64,000 nt of DNA from Spirochaetes bacterium RBG_16_49_21 (GCA_001829495.1 MIBJ01000017.1:111029-175028), one strand, 5' to 3'; shown: positions 44,920 to 56,467, counted from the first letter of the stretch. Translations and numbers: made by a program. Notes: generated from the letters alone by a model not told the origin.

Positions 44920-45876
44920 CTAATTCTGCCAGACCAGCACGACCGCTCCAGTCACAAACAGATTCAACAGCGCCAGGGGGAGCAGGACCTTCCATCCATA
45001 ACCCATGAGCTGGTCATACCGCGGCCGCGGCAAAGAGCCTCTCATGAGAATGAATACGATTATAAAGAAAAAGGTCTTTATCAGGAACCACGCTATCGGC
45101 GGCAGGAAAGCGGGACCGAGCCAGCCGCCGAAAAAGAAGACCACGATAAGCGAGGATATGAGCGTGACCCCCAGGTACTCGCCCAGGAAGAACATGCCGA
45201 ACTTCATGCTTGAAAACTCTGAATGGTACCCTGCCACGAGCTCGCTCTCCGCCTCGGGCAGATCAAAAGGAATCCTGCGGGCCTCAGCCACGCCGGCTAT
45301 AAAGAATATTGCAAAGCCCAGAAACTGGGGCACGCAGAACCAGAGATGCTCCTGCGCCTCCACTATCTTCTTCAAGTTGAATGAATCCGCCATAATCACG
45401 ACCCCCATGAGGGATATTCCCATAAACACCTCGTAGGTGATCATCTGGGCCGCGCCCCTGAGCGCTCCCAGGAGCGAATACTTGTTGTTTGACGCCCAGC
45501 CGCCGAGAACGATGCTGTAAACCCCGAGCGAGGACATGGCCAGAAAGAAGAGGAGCCCCACGTCAAGATCGGCGGCGCAGATCCCGGGCGCAAACGAAAT
45601 AACGGCAAAGCTCATCAGGACCGAGGCGACCACGAACACCGGCGCGATGACGAACACCGCCCGGTCGCTGAACGGCGGAACCCAATCCTCCTTGAAGAAG
45701 AGCTTGATGATATCCGCGACGACCTGGAAAACGCCGAACGGGCCGACCCGGTTGGGCCCGTACCGCTCCTGAAAAAAAGCAAGGAGCCGACGCTCGAACC
45801 AGACGAGAAACGCCGCGCACGATATGACCGCTGCCAGCACGCCGGCTATCACGACAAGGCCCATGACTGTCATCAT
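44920..45876 (-). CDS. nuoH: NADH-quinone oxidoreductase subunit H
   Basis: [37 protein letters not shown]; likely start 45876 overlapping the nuoG stop. Confidence 0.95.
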   Translation of the reverse strand: MMTVMGLVVIAGVLAAVISCAAFLVWFERRLLAFFQERYGPNRVGPFGVFQVVADIIKLFFKEDWVPPFSDRAVFVIAPVFVVASVLMSFAVISFAPGICAADLDVGLLFFLAMSSLGVYSIVLGGWASNNKYSLLGALRGAAQMITYEVFMGISLMGVVIMADSFNLKKIVEAQEHLWFCVPQFLGFAIFFIAGVAEARRIPFDLPEAESELVAGYHSEFSSMKFGMFFLGEYLGVTLISSLIVVFFFGGWLGPAFLPPIAWFLIKTFFFIIVFILMRGSLPRPRYDQLMGYGWKVLLPLALLNLFVTGAVVLVWQN

Positions 45877-48581
45877 CCGCCCTCCGTGATCGCGCCCCAT
45901 GCGGGCAGATTCATGAATTCAACTCCGGGCATGCCTGCCGGGTAACCGGCCACACCCTCCGGGATGCCGGGATCGATCTTCACCGCCAGGCTCGCTCCGG
46001 CGTCGGCTACTGCCACGCGCACCAGGGATCCATTCCCCGCGCCTATCCGCTTCGCATCCGACTCATTCATCAAAAGAAGATTCCCGGGAATACGCCCGGC
46101 AATCGAGGGGGAAAGTACGCTCAGCTCCTCGCTGCCGAAGATGCGGAAGTAGGGGACAAGGAGATACTCTCTCCCCCCGGGTGTGGGGGTAACAGGCGCC
46201 GGTTTGAAATATTCAAAATTTTTATGAGACGATCCGACCATTCTTATGCCGGGATCGCCTCCGCGAAGGGGGCCGCCGATCTCGGCCTGGAACTTGTTGA
46301 GCGCATGGACCGAGTTCCACCCGGCCGACCAGTAGAACGGGATGAGGGAAGGAGGCGGCCCGCTGCGAAAGCCTTCCATGGAAAATGTAAGGGGCGAATC
46401 GAAATCGAGCGCGGGCTTGTGCTCATGGATATCCTCATGCGCCTTCATCGCGGTCCTGCCGCTGTAGCGGTGCGGCTGGCGGGGAACCCTCTGGCCGTAT
46501 ATCCTGAACTCAGCCGGAGGGGCGATTTCTCTCATCCCCTGCAATTCGGGCTCCTCCGCGCACAACCCGGCGATTATATCGTCAATAGTGGTCCATTGCC
46601 CGGCATCCCCGATCCCGGCGTATTCCATAATCTCCGCAAGCATTCGCCATCCCGGCCGGCAGTCTTCCTCCGGGTCCATGACGCGGTAAAACCTCTGGCC
46701 GCGGCCTTCGTTGTTGACGAGCGTTCCGTCCGCCTCGGCAAAGGGTGCTGTGGGAAGTATGATCTCAGCCTTTGCCGCTGTTGCCGTGTCGATGAAATCG
46801 AGCACGATGACGTGCCTGCATTGCTCCCGGAATCGGTCGACGCGCTTCTTTTCAGAGCGCCGGTACAGGTCATTTTCAAGAATAATGGCCGCCCTTACCT
46901 CCCCCTTCTCGGCCCTCTGAAAAGCCTGATCAAGGGGCTTGCCGGAAAGGAGGCCGAGTCCGAAGCTGTTGCTTTCGGGAAGCGCAAGGAAGAGCCCTGC
47001 TCTCGGATTGACTGCGGCAAGCGCGGCTGCTATATTGGCGGCAGCCTCCATCACCGGCCCGCTCAGGCACCCTGCTCCGGACACGACAAGCGGGGCCGAG
47101 GCTTCCGTGAGCTCGCGGGCGATCTCCTCCGCCAGTTTCGCGACCGCTTGCTCCAATCCGGAAACGGCCGGAAGGTTTTCGTTTACCGCATGGGCGACCG
47201 CCTGCCCGAGGCGCGCGATCTGCGTCGGCGAGCCGCGAAAGATCCGGGTCGCCGCATCGTCCAGCCTGGTGGGCAAGAGGGATGCCACAAACAGGGGACC
47301 CGGCTCTTCATCTTTAATGACGCACAGGGAACCGTTGTCCCATTCGGGGATCCTGTTTTTTTTCAGGGACGCCGCCGCCCTGTTCTTCACCGACTGGCGC
47401 AGCGCCAGGGCCAGCATGGGCGCGGTGTTGGTCACGTCCTCGCCGAGCACAAACACCGCGTCCGCCTTTTCAGTCTCCCTGAGCGAGGGAAAGGAGGCGC
47501 ACCCGCTCTTCATGATCCGGATGGACAAGGCCGTCAGTTCCTCTTCAGCAGCGGACATGCCGGAATAGAAGTTGTCGGGCCCCACGAGCCTGCGAAGGGC
47601 GAAGTTTGATTCAACCGAGGCGCGCGGAGACCCGATCCCGATTACCCGCCCCCCCGCTATTATTTCCTTGATGGAGCGCAGAATGATTTTTTTGTCGGCA
47701 GGCTCCATGGCGCCGGAGGCGCTGTTCCGCTTCGCCGCTCTGCGGATTCTTTTCGCACTGCTTAAAAATTCATAGCCGAACCGCCCCCGGTCGCAGAGGA
47801 AATAGCCGTTCACTGCGCCGTTATACCGGCTCAGTATCCTCCGGACGCTCCCGTATCGCTCGGCCACCAGGGTATTGCAGCCGAGGCCGCAGTGCACGCA
47901 CACCGAGGCTGCGCTCTGGAGGTCCCATTTTCTGGTGTAGTGCTTTTTCAGGGTTTTGTCCGTGAACACGCCGGTCGGGCAGACCTCCGCCAGGTTCCCG
48001 CTGAACTCCGACTCCAGGGTACCGTGATCGTGCCTTCCGAAATATACATGATCATGGGCCGAGAAAACCTCGAGGTCGCGGCCTCCGGCGTAATCGCGGT
48101 AGAATCGCACGCACCGGTAGCACTGTATGCAGCGGTTCATCTCATGGTTGATAAAGGGGCCGAGCTCCTGATTAGCGTACGTGCGCTTCTTAAAGCGGTA
48201 TCGGCGGTACGCATGGCCGGCCATCACGGTCATGTCTTGGAGATGGCATTCACCCCCCTCGTCGCACACCGGACAATCGTGGGGATGGTTGGCCATAAGC
48301 CATTCGATTATGGAGGCGCGGAACTCCCTCACCTCCGGATCGTCGATTGATATCCGGAGTCCCCCTGCGACCTGCTCCATGCACGACATCACTATCTGAC
48401 CCCGGGTATCGCTTTCGTCCCGGTATTTTTTCACCGCGCACTGGCGGCACGCGCCCACCGAACCCAGGGCCGGATGCCAGCAGAAGTAGGGGATATTGAA
48501 TCCGAGGGACAAGCATGCATTCAAAAGATTCTTTCCTTCAGGCGCCTGGTACGGCTTGTTTTCTATATAAATTATTGCCAT
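45873..48581 (-). CDS. nuoG: NADH-quinone oxidoreductase subunit G
   Basis: [44 protein letters not shown]. Confidence 0.96.
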   Translation of the reverse strand: MAIIYIENKPYQAPEGKNLLNACLSLGFNIPYFCWHPALGSVGACRQCAVKKYRDESDTRGQIVMSCMEQVAGGLRISIDDPEVREFRASIIEWLMANHPHDCPVCDEGGECHLQDMTVMAGHAYRRYRFKKRTYANQELGPFINHEMNRCIQCYRCVRFYRDYAGGRDLEVFSAHDHVYFGRHDHGTLESEFSGNLAEVCPTGVFTDKTLKKHYTRKWDLQSAASVCVHCGLGCNTLVAERYGSVRRILSRYNGAVNGYFLCDRGRFGYEFLSSAKRIRRAAKRNSASGAMEPADKKIILRSIKEIIAGGRVIGIGSPRASVESNFALRRLVGPDNFYSGMSAAEEELTALSIRIMKSGCASFPSLRETEKADAVFVLGEDVTNTAPMLALALRQSVKNRAAASLKKNRIPEWDNGSLCVIKDEEPGPLFVASLLPTRLDDAATRIFRGSPTQIARLGQAVAHAVNENLPAVSGLEQAVAKLAEEIARELTEASAPLVVSGAGCLSGPVMEAAANIAAALAAVNPRAGLFLALPESNSFGLGLLSGKPLDQAFQRAEKGEVRAAIILENDLYRRSEKKRVDRFREQCRHVIVLDFIDTATAAKAEIILPTAPFAEADGTLVNNEGRGQRFYRVMDPEEDCRPGWRMLAEIMEYAGIGDAGQWTTIDDIIAGLCAEEPELQGMREIAPPAEFRIYGQRVPRQPHRYSGRTAMKAHEDIHEHKPALDFDSPLTFSMEGFRSGPPPSLIPFYWSAGWNSVHALNKFQAEIGGPLRGGDPGIRMVGSSHKNFEYFKPAPVTPTPGGREYLLVPYFRIFGSEELSVLSPSIAGRIPGNLLLMNESDAKRIGAGNGSLVRVAVADAGASLAVKIDPGIPEGVAGYPAGMPGVEFMNLPAWGAITEGG

Positions 48582-48584
48582 AAC

Positions 48585-49862
48585 TTATCTCCAGGGGCAG
48601 GACGGAGCGCTTATATGCCGGTCGAAGTCATCCCTGAAAAATTTTAGTCCGCTGCCAAGCGGCTCCATGGCTCCGGGAGCCAGGGCGCAAAAGGTACGGC
48701 CGGGAGCAAGCAGCCGCACATGGAATTCAAGTATCCCGATATCCTCCCGCGTGCCCCGGCCCTCCTCTATGGCCGCCAGGGTCTTCTCCACCCAGGCAAG
48801 GCCCTCCCGGCAGGGCGTGCACCAGCCGCACGATTCGCGGCTGAAAAACTTCTGTAAATTATGGATGAAGCCGACCGGGCAGGTCCGGTCATCCAGCACG
48901 ATGATGGTGCCGGTGCCCATGCGACTCCCGGCCTTAGCCACTGATTCAAAATCCATGTTCACGTCCAGGTGCTCCTCGAGCAGAAAATCGGTCGAGGCCC
49001 CGCCCGGCAGAAGGCCCTTCAATTTGAAGCCGCCCATCATTCCGCCTGCGTGCTCCTCCAGTATTTCCCGAATGCTCGTGCCCATGGGCAGCTCCCAGCA
49101 ACCCGGGTTCTTCACCTTGCCGGAGACCCCGTAGAGCTTCGTCCCTCCTTCCCCCGTGCGGCTCAGTCCCTTGAAGTACTCCGCTCCTTTAAGAACGATG
49201 TGCGGCACGCAGCAGAGGGTCTCGATATTGTTCACCACCGTCGGTTTGCCCCAGAGCCCCGCGGTCTGGGGATAGGGCGGCTTCCACCGCGGCACGGCGC
49301 GCCTCCCTTCAAGGGCGTTGATGAGCCCGGTCTCCTCGCCGCACATATATCTCCCCGCGCTCACGTGAAGCTTCATATCCAGATTGAAGCCGCTGCCCAG
49401 AATATTTCCGCCCAGATAGCCGGCCGCAAAGGCTTCAGCCAGGGCCCGGGTCAGAGCCGCGCACGCCTCTCTATATTCTTCCCTGATAAAGATAAAGGCA
49501 ACAGAGGCTTGAATCGCGAACGCCGCTATGATCATTCCCTCAATCAGCTGATGGGGGTTCCCTTCAAGCAGATACCGGTCCTTGAACGTGCCCGGCTCCA
49601 TCTCGTCCCCGTTCGCCACAAGATATTTCGGCTCCGGTGCATCCGTGCCCATGGGCACGAAGCTCCATTTCGCTCCGGTCGGGAACCCGGCTCCCCCCCG
49701 TCCCCGCAAGCCGGATCTCTTCACTTCTTCAGCGACGCCGGCAGGGTCCATCTGCTTAAGCGCCTTTTTTAACGCCGCGTATCCCCCCCGCCGTTCATAC
49801 TCCGTTAAGCGGGGAGGCCCTTCACCCGGCCGGATATCTCCTGTCAGCGGTCGCTCTGCCAT
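48585..49862 (-). CDS. nuoF: NADH-quinone oxidoreductase subunit F
   Basis: GLRGRGGAGFPTGAKWSF, GAYICGEETAL-like (GRYMCGEETGLINALEG), SCGWCTPCREG. Confidence 0.97.
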   Translation of the reverse strand: MAERPLTGDIRPGEGPPRLTEYERRGGYAALKKALKQMDPAGVAEEVKRSGLRGRGGAGFPTGAKWSFVPMGTDAPEPKYLVANGDEMEPGTFKDRYLLEGNPHQLIEGMIIAAFAIQASVAFIFIREEYREACAALTRALAEAFAAGYLGGNILGSGFNLDMKLHVSAGRYMCGEETGLINALEGRRAVPRWKPPYPQTAGLWGKPTVVNNIETLCCVPHIVLKGAEYFKGLSRTGEGGTKLYGVSGKVKNPGCWELPMGTSIREILEEHAGGMMGGFKLKGLLPGGASTDFLLEEHLDVNMDFESVAKAGSRMGTGTIIVLDDRTCPVGFIHNLQKFFSRESCGWCTPCREGLAWVEKTLAAIEEGRGTREDIGILEFHVRLLAPGRTFCALAPGAMEPLGSGLKFFRDDFDRHISAPSCPWR

Positions 49863-49868
49863 ACATCC

Positions 49869-50333
49869 TTACTCATATCTGCCGAGTATCGCGTCTAACT
49901 GCGCCGGCGTCAAACCGGTATGCAGGTCGTCGTCGATCATTATTGCCGGCGCCCGGTCGCAGACCCCCAGGCATGCGTTGGGCACCAGGGTAAAACGCCC
50001 GTCCCTGGTCGTTTCCCCCGGAGCTATGCCGAGCTTTTCAGAAAGCCGCCTTTTCAGATCCTCCTCGCCCATCACCCAGCAGGTCACGCTGTCGCAGATG
50101 AGGATGCGGTGCCTTCCAACCGGCTTTCGGAATATCAGGTTGTAGAAGGTGGCCACGCTGTCGAGCTCGCCGGGGGGCACGCCGAGATGCGCGGACAGCT
50201 CATACAAAACGTCATCGGAAATCCAGCCGCGGCGCCTCTGCACGATCTTCAGAGCCTCGATCATGCCGGCGCGCGTGTTGTGGCAGCGGGCCCGGTCCTC
50301 GTCGATCTCCCTCATCTCAATCTCTTCAAGCAA
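49869..50333 (-). CDS. nuoE: NADH-quinone oxidoreductase subunit E
   Basis: ICDSVTCWVMG...TLVPNACLGVCDRAPAIMIDDDLH. Confidence 0.95.
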   Translation of the reverse strand: MLEEIEMREIDEDRARCHNTRAGMIEALKIVQRRRGWISDDVLYELSAHLGVPPGELDSVATFYNLIFRKPVGRHRILICDSVTCWVMGEEDLKRRLSEKLGIAPGETTRDGRFTLVPNACLGVCDRAPAIMIDDDLHTGLTPAQLDAILGRYE

Positions 50334-50349
50334 TTCCCTTCCCCCTCCT

Positions 50350-52107
50350 TTAGCGATCGATATCCGCGAGCACGTAGTCGACGCTCGCTATTATGGCCAG
50401 AAGGTCGGCGACCGAGTGGCCCCGCGATATATACGGAATCATCTGCGCGTGCGGGAATGACGGGGTCCTGATTCTTGCCCGGTACGCGGACACATCGTTG
50501 TCGCTGATGAGATAATAGCCGTTGCTCCCCCGTACGGCCTCGATTCCGTGAAAACATTCCCCGTGCGGAATCACCGGGCCCCAGGTCACGGACAGAAAAT
50601 GGGTTATGAGGGTCTCGATGTCCTGCATGGTCTTTTCCTTGCGCGGCGGCGTGGCGAGCGGGTGATCGGATTTATAATCCCCCGGCGGCATATTGTCCAG
50701 GCACTGTTTGATTATCCGCACGCTCTGCCGCATCTCCTCGACGCGCACCACGCTCCGGTCGTAGCAGTCGCCGTTTCGTCCGACGGGGATGTCGAAATCG
50801 AACCGGTCATAGCCTGAATACGGCCTCTTTTTCCTGAAATCCCATTCCATGCCGCAGGCCCGAAGCCCGGGTCCGGTGACGCCCCACTCAACAGCCTCCT
50901 CGCGGGTATAGCACCCTATGCCGATGCACCGCGCCTTTATGATCCGGTTCTTCATCACGAGGGAATCGTATTCGTTCAATCTTTTCGGGAAGGAATCGAC
51001 GAACTCCCGCACGAGCCCGTCCCACCCGTTCGGAAGATCCTGTGCCACGCCGCCGATGCGGAACCAGTTCGGGTGCATGCGGTCGCCGCAGATCGCGGAA
51101 ACGATGTCGAAAACGCGCTCCCGGTCGATAAAGGTATAAAATACCGGCGACATCTGCCCGAGGTCCTGGCCGAATGTGCCGAGCCAGAGGAGATGGTTGG
51201 CGAGCCGGAAAAACTCGCACAGCATCACCCGGATCACCTGGGCACGCTCCGGAACCCGGATGCCGGCGAGCTTCTCCACCGTGAGCAGGTACGCGAGATT
51301 ATTCATCACCCCTCCCAGGTAATCGACCCGGTCGGTATACGGAATGAAGGTGTGCCAGCTCTGCCGCTCCGCCATCTTCTCCGCGCCCCGGTGATGATAG
51401 CCGATGTCCAGCACCGCGTCAACGATCTCCTCGCCGTGAAGCTGGAGGATGATCCGGATAATGCCGTGCGTGCCCGGGTGCTGGGGCCCGAGATTCAGGA
51501 ACATGAAATCGGTCTGGTCGCTCTGCCGCGCCATGCCGTACTCTTCCGGATTAAACTGCAACAGGGCCTGCTCCTCGTTCTGTTTCTCCTCGGGGAGCTC
51601 GAATATTCCCATCTCCGTGGCCCTGGCCGGATGCTCCTTGCGCAGGGGATGTCCCTTCCATGAGCGCGGCATGAGTATGCGCTGCAGATGGGGATGGCCG
51701 TCGAAGGCGACGCCGAACATGTCGAAGACCTCACGCTCATACCAGTTCGCGGATTCCCAGACCCCGGTCAGGGTCGGCGCCGAAGGCCTGTCCCCCTTTA
51801 ACGGCACCTTGATCCTGATATCCTCGTTCCGGTCAAAGGAGAGGAGATGATAGACGAGGGTAAAATCGCTGTCGGGCTGCCCTTCTCTTCTTTGACGCGA
51901 ACGCTCGTCAACGGCGGTAAGATCATAGAGCATCCGGTACGGCTTGGCTACGCCTGTTTTAAGATAGTGCAAGACCTCAACCGCCTTCTCCTTGCCAACC
52001 CAGAGTGTAGGTATCTCGTCCGCAGTCGATTGGAGCGTGAACGGCGGTTCGCCGAAACGGGCAAAAAGTTCATTCGCTACCGTGGTATGTTCGACAGCCG
52101 CTGTCAT
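50350..52107 (-). CDS. nuoCD: NADH-quinone oxidoreductase subunit C/D fusion
   Basis: Nuo[31 protein letters not shown] followed by Nuo[14 protein letters not shown]. Confidence 0.96.
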   Translation of the reverse strand: MTAAVEHTTVANELFARFGEPPFTLQSTADEIPTLWVGKEKAVEVLHYLKTGVAKPYRMLYDLTAVDERSRQRREGQPDSDFTLVYHLLSFDRNEDIRIKVPLKGDRPSAPTLTGVWESANWYEREVFDMFGVAFDGHPHLQRILMPRSWKGHPLRKEHPARATEMGIFELPEEKQNEEQALLQFNPEEYGMARQSDQTDFMFLNLGPQHPGTHGIIRIILQLHGEEIVDAVLDIGYHHRGAEKMAERQSWHTFIPYTDRVDYLGGVMNNLAYLLTVEKLAGIRVPERAQVIRVMLCEFFRLANHLLWLGTFGQDLGQMSPVFYTFIDRERVFDIVSAICGDRMHPNWFRIGGVAQDLPNGWDGLVREFVDSFPKRLNEYDSLVMKNRIIKARCIGIGCYTREEAVEWGVTGPGLRACGMEWDFRKKRPYSGYDRFDFDIPVGRNGDCYDRSVVRVEEMRQSVRIIKQCLDNMPPGDYKSDHPLATPPRKEKTMQDIETLITHFLSVTWGPVIPHGECFHGIEAVRGSNGYYLISDNDVSAYRARIRTPSFPHAQMIPYISRGHSVADLLAIIASVDYVLADIDR

Positions 52108-52110
52108 GTC

Positions 52111-52749
52111 TTATATTTCATCAGGGGAACGGAAATCCCCCATCCTGGTTCTTTCAGCCTTTTTCAGATCCCTCATGCACGGATTCTCCGGTTTTACAAT
52201 GCCCTGGTCTCCCACAATCCATGACAGGGGTCTTTTTTCCCTGCCTATCGATTTATGAAGAAGGGTAATTCCCTCCAAAAGGGCGTCGGGCCGCGGCGGA
52301 CATCCGGGAACATATACGTCAACGGGAAGAAAGGTATCAACCCCCTGAACCACGCTGTAGATATCGTACATGCCGCCGGAGTTGGCGCAGGAGCCCATTG
52401 ATATCACCCACCGCGGCTCCATCATCTGCTCGTACAGCCGCTTTATCACCGGCGCCATCTTGATGAAGACCGTACCCGCGATCACCATAAGGTCCGCCTC
52501 CCGCGGCGTTCCGCGGATCACCTCCGCACCGAACCGGGCGATATCGTAGCGGCTCGTGAGGGCCGTGGCCATCTCGACGAAACAGCACGAAAGCCCGAAG
52601 CCGAACGGCCACACGGAATTCTTCCTCCCCCATTGCACCAGATCGTTCAGCCGGGCGAGGAGAAACGGCTGAGGATGGCCGTTACCACTGGAATCATGCC
52701 CGCTCCGTGAAGCCCTGCGCTGATTCCCCGCGTCCGGCTTTATAATCAT
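52111..52749 (-). CDS. nuoB: NADH-quinone oxidoreductase subunit B
   Basis: [62 protein letters not shown]. Confidence 0.97.
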   Translation of the reverse strand: MIIKPDAGNQRRASRSGHDSSGNGHPQPFLLARLNDLVQWGRKNSVWPFGFGLSCCFVEMATALTSRYDIARFGAEVIRGTPREADLMVIAGTVFIKMAPVIKRLYEQMMEPRWVISMGSCANSGGMYDIYSVVQGVDTFLPVDVYVPGCPPRPDALLEGITLLHKSIGREKRPLSWIVGDQGIVKPENPCMRDLKKAERTRMGDFRSPDEI

Positions 52750-52753
52750 CGTA

Positions 52754-53167
52754 TTATATCCCCTTGGCTTTTCTGATCGATTTTAAAATCTCCCTGCCGC
52801 TTACGGCGTAGTCAAAAGCGCCGATCCTCCACTCATAAACGAGCACGGAAAGAAGAAACGCGAGGAAAACGAGAATAACGGCGAACCCGCCCCATCCGGT
52901 CTCCCGGACGGATATCGCCCATGATACCAAAAAAACGGTCTCGAGATCGAAGATGACGAAAAACATGGCTATGACGTAAAACTGCGCAGAGAAGCGGAGC
53001 CGGGCGCTCCCCGTGGAAAGTATCCCGGATTCGTACGGCTCGCCGGTCGCCGGCTCTCGATGGCGCCCGCCGAGCAGGTATGACAGAATAATCATGCCGG
53101 CCACAAGGATCACGACCGTGGTGGAATATATGAGAAGATAGAACAGACTTAAATTGTAATCGCTCAA
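52754..53167 (-). CDS. nuoA: NADH-quinone oxidoreductase subunit A
   Basis: [42 protein letters not shown]. Confidence 0.95.
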   Translation of the reverse strand: MSDYNLSLFYLLIYSTTVVILVAGMIILSYLLGGRHREPATGEPYESGILSTGSARLRFSAQFYVIAMFFVIFDLETVFLVSWAISVRETGWGGFAVILVFLAFLLSVLVYEWRIGAFDYAVSGREILKSIRKAKGI

Positions 53168-53226
53168 ATTACAACGTCCTCTGAATATTTATTTTCAGGC
53201 CTGCATAAATCAAAAAGATAGAAAGA

Positions 53227-53255
53227 TAAACTATAAAATATGAGCCGCAAGTCAA
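53227..53255 (-). promoter_or_regulatory. Candidate sigma70-like promoter of the nuo operon
   Basis: - strand TTGACT at 53255-53250, AT-rich -10-like TAGTTT/AGTTTA about 16-17 nt downstream. Confidence 0.4.
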
Positions 53256-53282
53256 TAAAAAAACTCAAAATCTCCAAGTCCC

Positions 53283-53340
53283 CCCCTGACCTCCCCTGTA
53301 GAGACGCAGTGCACTGCGTCTCTACAGGGGAGGTCAGGGG
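53283..53340. repeat. 58-bp perfect palindrome (nested repeat element C)
   Basis: CCCCTGACCTCCCCTGTAGAGACGCAG-TGCA-CTGCGTCTCTACAGGGGAGGTCAGGGG. Confidence 0.95.
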
Positions 53341-53433
53341 AGGAAGCCGCACCATTAAAAATTGCATCTCCGCCTATTTTGAATAGTCAAACAGAAAAAA
53401 CTTCACTATTTTAACTTAATGGAGTACATTCCT

Positions 53434-54594
53434 ATGTTAGTCGGCATTCCAAAAGAAACTTTTCCCGGCGAGCGACGGGTGGCGCTTGTTCCGTCGCTGG
53501 TTCCGGAACTGGCCAAAAAAGGGATCGGAACCGTGATAGAGGCGGGCGCCGGCGATCCGGCCGGCTTCCCCGACAGCGCGTACGCGGAAAAGGGAGCGCG
53601 GATAGCGACTAACCGGGAGAAGGTGTTCCTCTCCGCGGAGGTTCTCCTCCAGGTAAGGGCAATGGGAGCAAACCCCCGGGAGGGGCTCAAGGACCTGCCT
53701 CTTCTCAATGAGGGCACGGTCGTGATCGGCTTACTTGAGCCGCTGGCGGCAGGGGATATTCTGTCCCGCTATGCCGAAGCCGGCGTCACCTCTTTCGCCC
53801 TTGAGCTCATCCCCCGCATAACGCGTGCGCAGTCCATGGACGCGCTCTCCTCACAGGCAACCATCGCCGGCTACAAGGCCGCCCTGATCGCGGCGAGCAC
53901 ACTGCCCCGGATGTTCCCCCTGCTGATGACCGCGGCCGGCACGGTAACCGCCGCCCGCGTGTTCGTGATCGGCGCAGGCGTGGCAGGTCTTCAGGCCATC
54001 GCAACCTCTCATAGGCTCGGCGCCGTCGTGCAGGCATACGACGTCCGCCCCTCTGTTAAAGACCAGGTACAGAGCGTCGGCGCCAAGTTCGCGGAGCTTC
54101 CCCTTGAGCCGGGTGACGCTGAGGACGGGGGTGGATACGCACGGGCGATGGGCGAGGAATTCTACCGGCGCCAGGCGGAGATGATGGGACGGATCGTGTC
54201 CGCAAGCGATGTCGTCATATCAACGGCGACGGTGCCGGGGAAAAAGGCCCCGATCCTCATCACCGCGGACATGGTAAAAGCCATGGCTCCCGGGTCCGTG
54301 ATCATGGACCTGGCTGCGGAGAGGGGGGGAAACTGCGAGCTCACCAGGCCCGGCGAAACGATCGTGGAGCACGGGGTCACGGTGATGGGACCGGTCAATC
54401 TGCCGTCGGCCGTCCCGTATCACGCAAGCCAGATGTATGCGAAGAATATCTCCGCGTTTCTCATTCATCTGCTCAAGGACGGGAAGATCGATACGAATGC
54501 TGACGATCAGATCATCGCAGAGAGCATGATTACCGCCGGCGGCCGGATTGTAAACAGCCGCGTCAGAGAAGCGCTGAAGGCGGCGCAGACATGA
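53434..54594 (+). CDS. pntAA: NAD(P) transhydrogenase subunit alpha part 1
   Basis: MLVGIPKETFPGERRVALVPS, GAGVAGLQAIATSHRLGAVVQAYDVRP; track start 53419, alternative ATG 53434; stop TGA lies in repeat element B. Confidence 0.95.
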   Translation: MLVGIPKETFPGERRVALVPSLVPELAKKGIGTVIEAGAGDPAGFPDSAYAEKGARIATNREKVFLSAEVLLQVRAMGANPREGLKDLPLLNEGTVVIGLLEPLAAGDILSRYAEAGVTSFALELIPRITRAQSMDALSSQATIAGYKAALIAASTLPRMFPLLMTAAGTVTAARVFVIGAGVAGLQAIATSHRLGAVVQAYDVRPSVKDQVQSVGAKFAELPLEPGDAEDGGGYARAMGEEFYRRQAEMMGRIVSASDVVISTATVPGKKAPILITADMVKAMAPGSVIMDLAAERGGNCELTRPGETIVEHGVTVMGPVNLPSAVPYHASQMYAKNISAFLIHLLKDGKIDTNADDQIIAESMITAGGRIVNSRVREALKAAQT

Positions 54595-54700
54595 CCTCAC
54601 CCCCGGCCCCTCTCCAAATTGGAGAGGGGGGCTTAAAACTATAAGCTTAATCACCCCCCTTCTTTTATTGAGGAGAAGGGGGGAAGGGGGGATGAGGTCA
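54592..54700. repeat. Intergenic repeat element B with TGACCTCA/TGAGGTCA ends
   Basis: TGACCTCACCCCCGGCCCCTCTCC...; second hairpin CCCCCCTTCT (54654-54663)/AGAAGGGGGG (54674-54683); TGAGGTCA 54693-54700. Confidence 0.85.
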
Positions 54701-54762
54701 GGGGATGATGAGATAGAAAAGACAATAGAGATGCGCTTTTAATGAATAGGAGGAAGGGAACC

Positions 54763-55059
54763 ATGAATATAGATTTCATCACGCTCGCGTTTGTGCTCGT
54801 GCTCGCGACCTTTGTCGGGCTTGAGGTCGTAAAAAACGTGTCGCGCCTGCTCCATACCCCGCTCATGTCGCTCACCAACGCCATCTCGGCCATCGCCGCG
54901 GTCGGCTCCATCATCATCGCCGGAGAGCAGATCACCACCCTGAGCACGATTCTGGGCACGGTGGCCCTCGCCGCCTCCATGACGAACATCGTGAGCGGCT
55001 TCCTGTTAACGGAGCGAATGCTCAAGATGTTCAAGAAGCGGGAGAGTAAGAAAAAATGA
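54763..55059 (+). CDS. pntAB: NAD(P) transhydrogenase subunit alpha part 2
   Basis: VSRLLHTPLMSLTNAISAIAAVGSIIIAG; start MNIDFITLAF. Confidence 0.95.
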   Translation: MNIDFITLAFVLVLATFVGLEVVKNVSRLLHTPLMSLTNAISAIAAVGSIIIAGEQITTLSTILGTVALAASMTNIVSGFLLTERMLKMFKKRESKKK

Positions 55060-56438
55060 CGACGCAGGCCGCCATTCATCTCATCTACCTCATTTCTACG
55101 GCCTTTTTCATATTGTCGCTCAAGTGGATGAGCCATCCCGCCACCGCCCGGCGCAGCGTCCCGGTCGGAGCCCTGGCGATGATCCTTGCGATCGGCGGCA
55201 CCCTCCTCTATCCGGAGATCGTGGGGTATCAATGGGTCATTACCGCCATTATCATAGGCGCCGTTCTCGGAGTGCCGCTTGCCCTGGTGCCTCTCACCGC
55301 AGTGCCGCAGCGGACCGCCCTCTCCCACGCGTTCGGCGGACTCGCCGCAGGGCTCGTGGGCACGGCAAAATACTATCTCTGGCTCGGGGAGCACGGACTT
55401 ACCCCTTTCAGGACCGGCGCCATCGTGGCTGAGATCATCCTCGGCTTTCTCACCTTTACCGGGAGCCTCATGGCCGCCGGCAAGCTCCAGGAGATCATCC
55501 CGACGCGTCCCCTGACCTACCGCGGCCAGAACGCCGTAAATCTGGCCCTGTTCGCCGGAGCGGTGGCCATAAGCGTACTGCTCGTCGCCAACCCGGAGCA
55601 CTCCCATTATTTCCCGGTGATAATCGGACTCTCCCTCCTTTTCGGCGTTCTCATAATTATTCCGGTGGGAGGGGCGGACATGCCCACGGTCATATCGCTG
55701 CTGAATTCCTACGCAGGGCTCTCGGCCGTGGCCATGGGGTTCGTGCTGGAAAACAAGCTCCTGATTGCGGCGGGCGCGCTTGACGGCGCGTCAGGCCTTA
55801 TCCTCTCGGTCATCATGTCCCGGGCGATGAACCGCTCGTTCCGCAACATCATGTTCGGCGCATTCGGGAAGATCCAGTCTTCCGCCGCCGAGGCGGAAGG
55901 GAAAAGCGTAAAGAGCGCCTCAGCCGAAGAGGGAGCGCAGATACTCGTGACGGCGCAGTCCGTGATCGTAGTTCCCGGCTACGGCATGGCGGTAGCCCAG
56001 GCCCAGCACGGCGTGCGCGACCTCTACAACGAGCTTACCAAGCGCGGGATCGACGTGAAGTTCGCGATCCACCCGGTCGCCGGCAGAATGCCCGGCCACA
56101 TGAACGTCCTGCTTGCTGAAGCGGAGATACCGTACGACCGCCTCTTCGAAATGGACGCCGTTAACCCCGATTTTCCCCAGACCGACGTGTCTCTGGTCAT
56201 CGGAGCGAATGACGTCGTCAATCCTGCGGCGCACCACGACACCAGCAGCCCGATTTTCGGCATGCCGATACTTGACGCCGGCAAGGCGAAGAGCGTGCTC
56301 GTGATCAAGCGCTCCATGAATCCCGGATTCGCGGGGATCGAGAACGAGCTCTTCTACCAGGACAACACGCTCATGCTCTTCGGGGACGCAAAGACGATGA
56401 TCGCGGAACTTGTGCGGGAGCTCGCGAAAGAAAAATAA
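55056..56438 (+). CDS. pntB: NAD(P) transhydrogenase subunit beta
   Basis: GGADMPTVISLLNSYAGLSAVAMGFVL, VIVVPGYGMAVAQAQHGVRDL, NPAAHHDTSSPIFGMPILDAGKAKSV. Confidence 0.97.
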   Translation: MTTQAAIHLIYLISTAFFILSLKWMSHPATARRSVPVGALAMILAIGGTLLYPEIVGYQWVITAIIIGAVLGVPLALVPLTAVPQRTALSHAFGGLAAGLVGTAKYYLWLGEHGLTPFRTGAIVAEIILGFLTFTGSLMAAGKLQEIIPTRPLTYRGQNAVNLALFAGAVAISVLLVANPEHSHYFPVIIGLSLLFGVLIIIPVGGADMPTVISLLNSYAGLSAVAMGFVLENKLLIAAGALDGASGLILSVIMSRAMNRSFRNIMFGAFGKIQSSAAEAEGKSVKSASAEEGAQILVTAQSVIVVPGYGMAVAQAQHGVRDLYNELTKRGIDVKFAIHPVAGRMPGHMNVLLAEAEIPYDRLFEMDAVNPDFPQTDVSLVIGANDVVNPAAHHDTSSPIFGMPILDAGKAKSVLVIKRSMNPGFAGIENELFYQDNTLMLFGDAKTMIAELVRELAKEK

Positions 56439-56467
56439 GATCCGGAGCGAAGGATTGCGGCCCGCGG

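Noticed and set aside
46224-47609. 461-aa + strand ORF opposite nuoG
   Set aside because: Antisense to a well-supported nuoG; Arg/Gly/His-rich composition typical of shadow ORFs in GC-rich coding DNA.
54651-55607. 318-aa - strand ORF across pntAB/pntB
   Set aside because: Antisense to conserved pnt genes and running into repeat element B; no domain.
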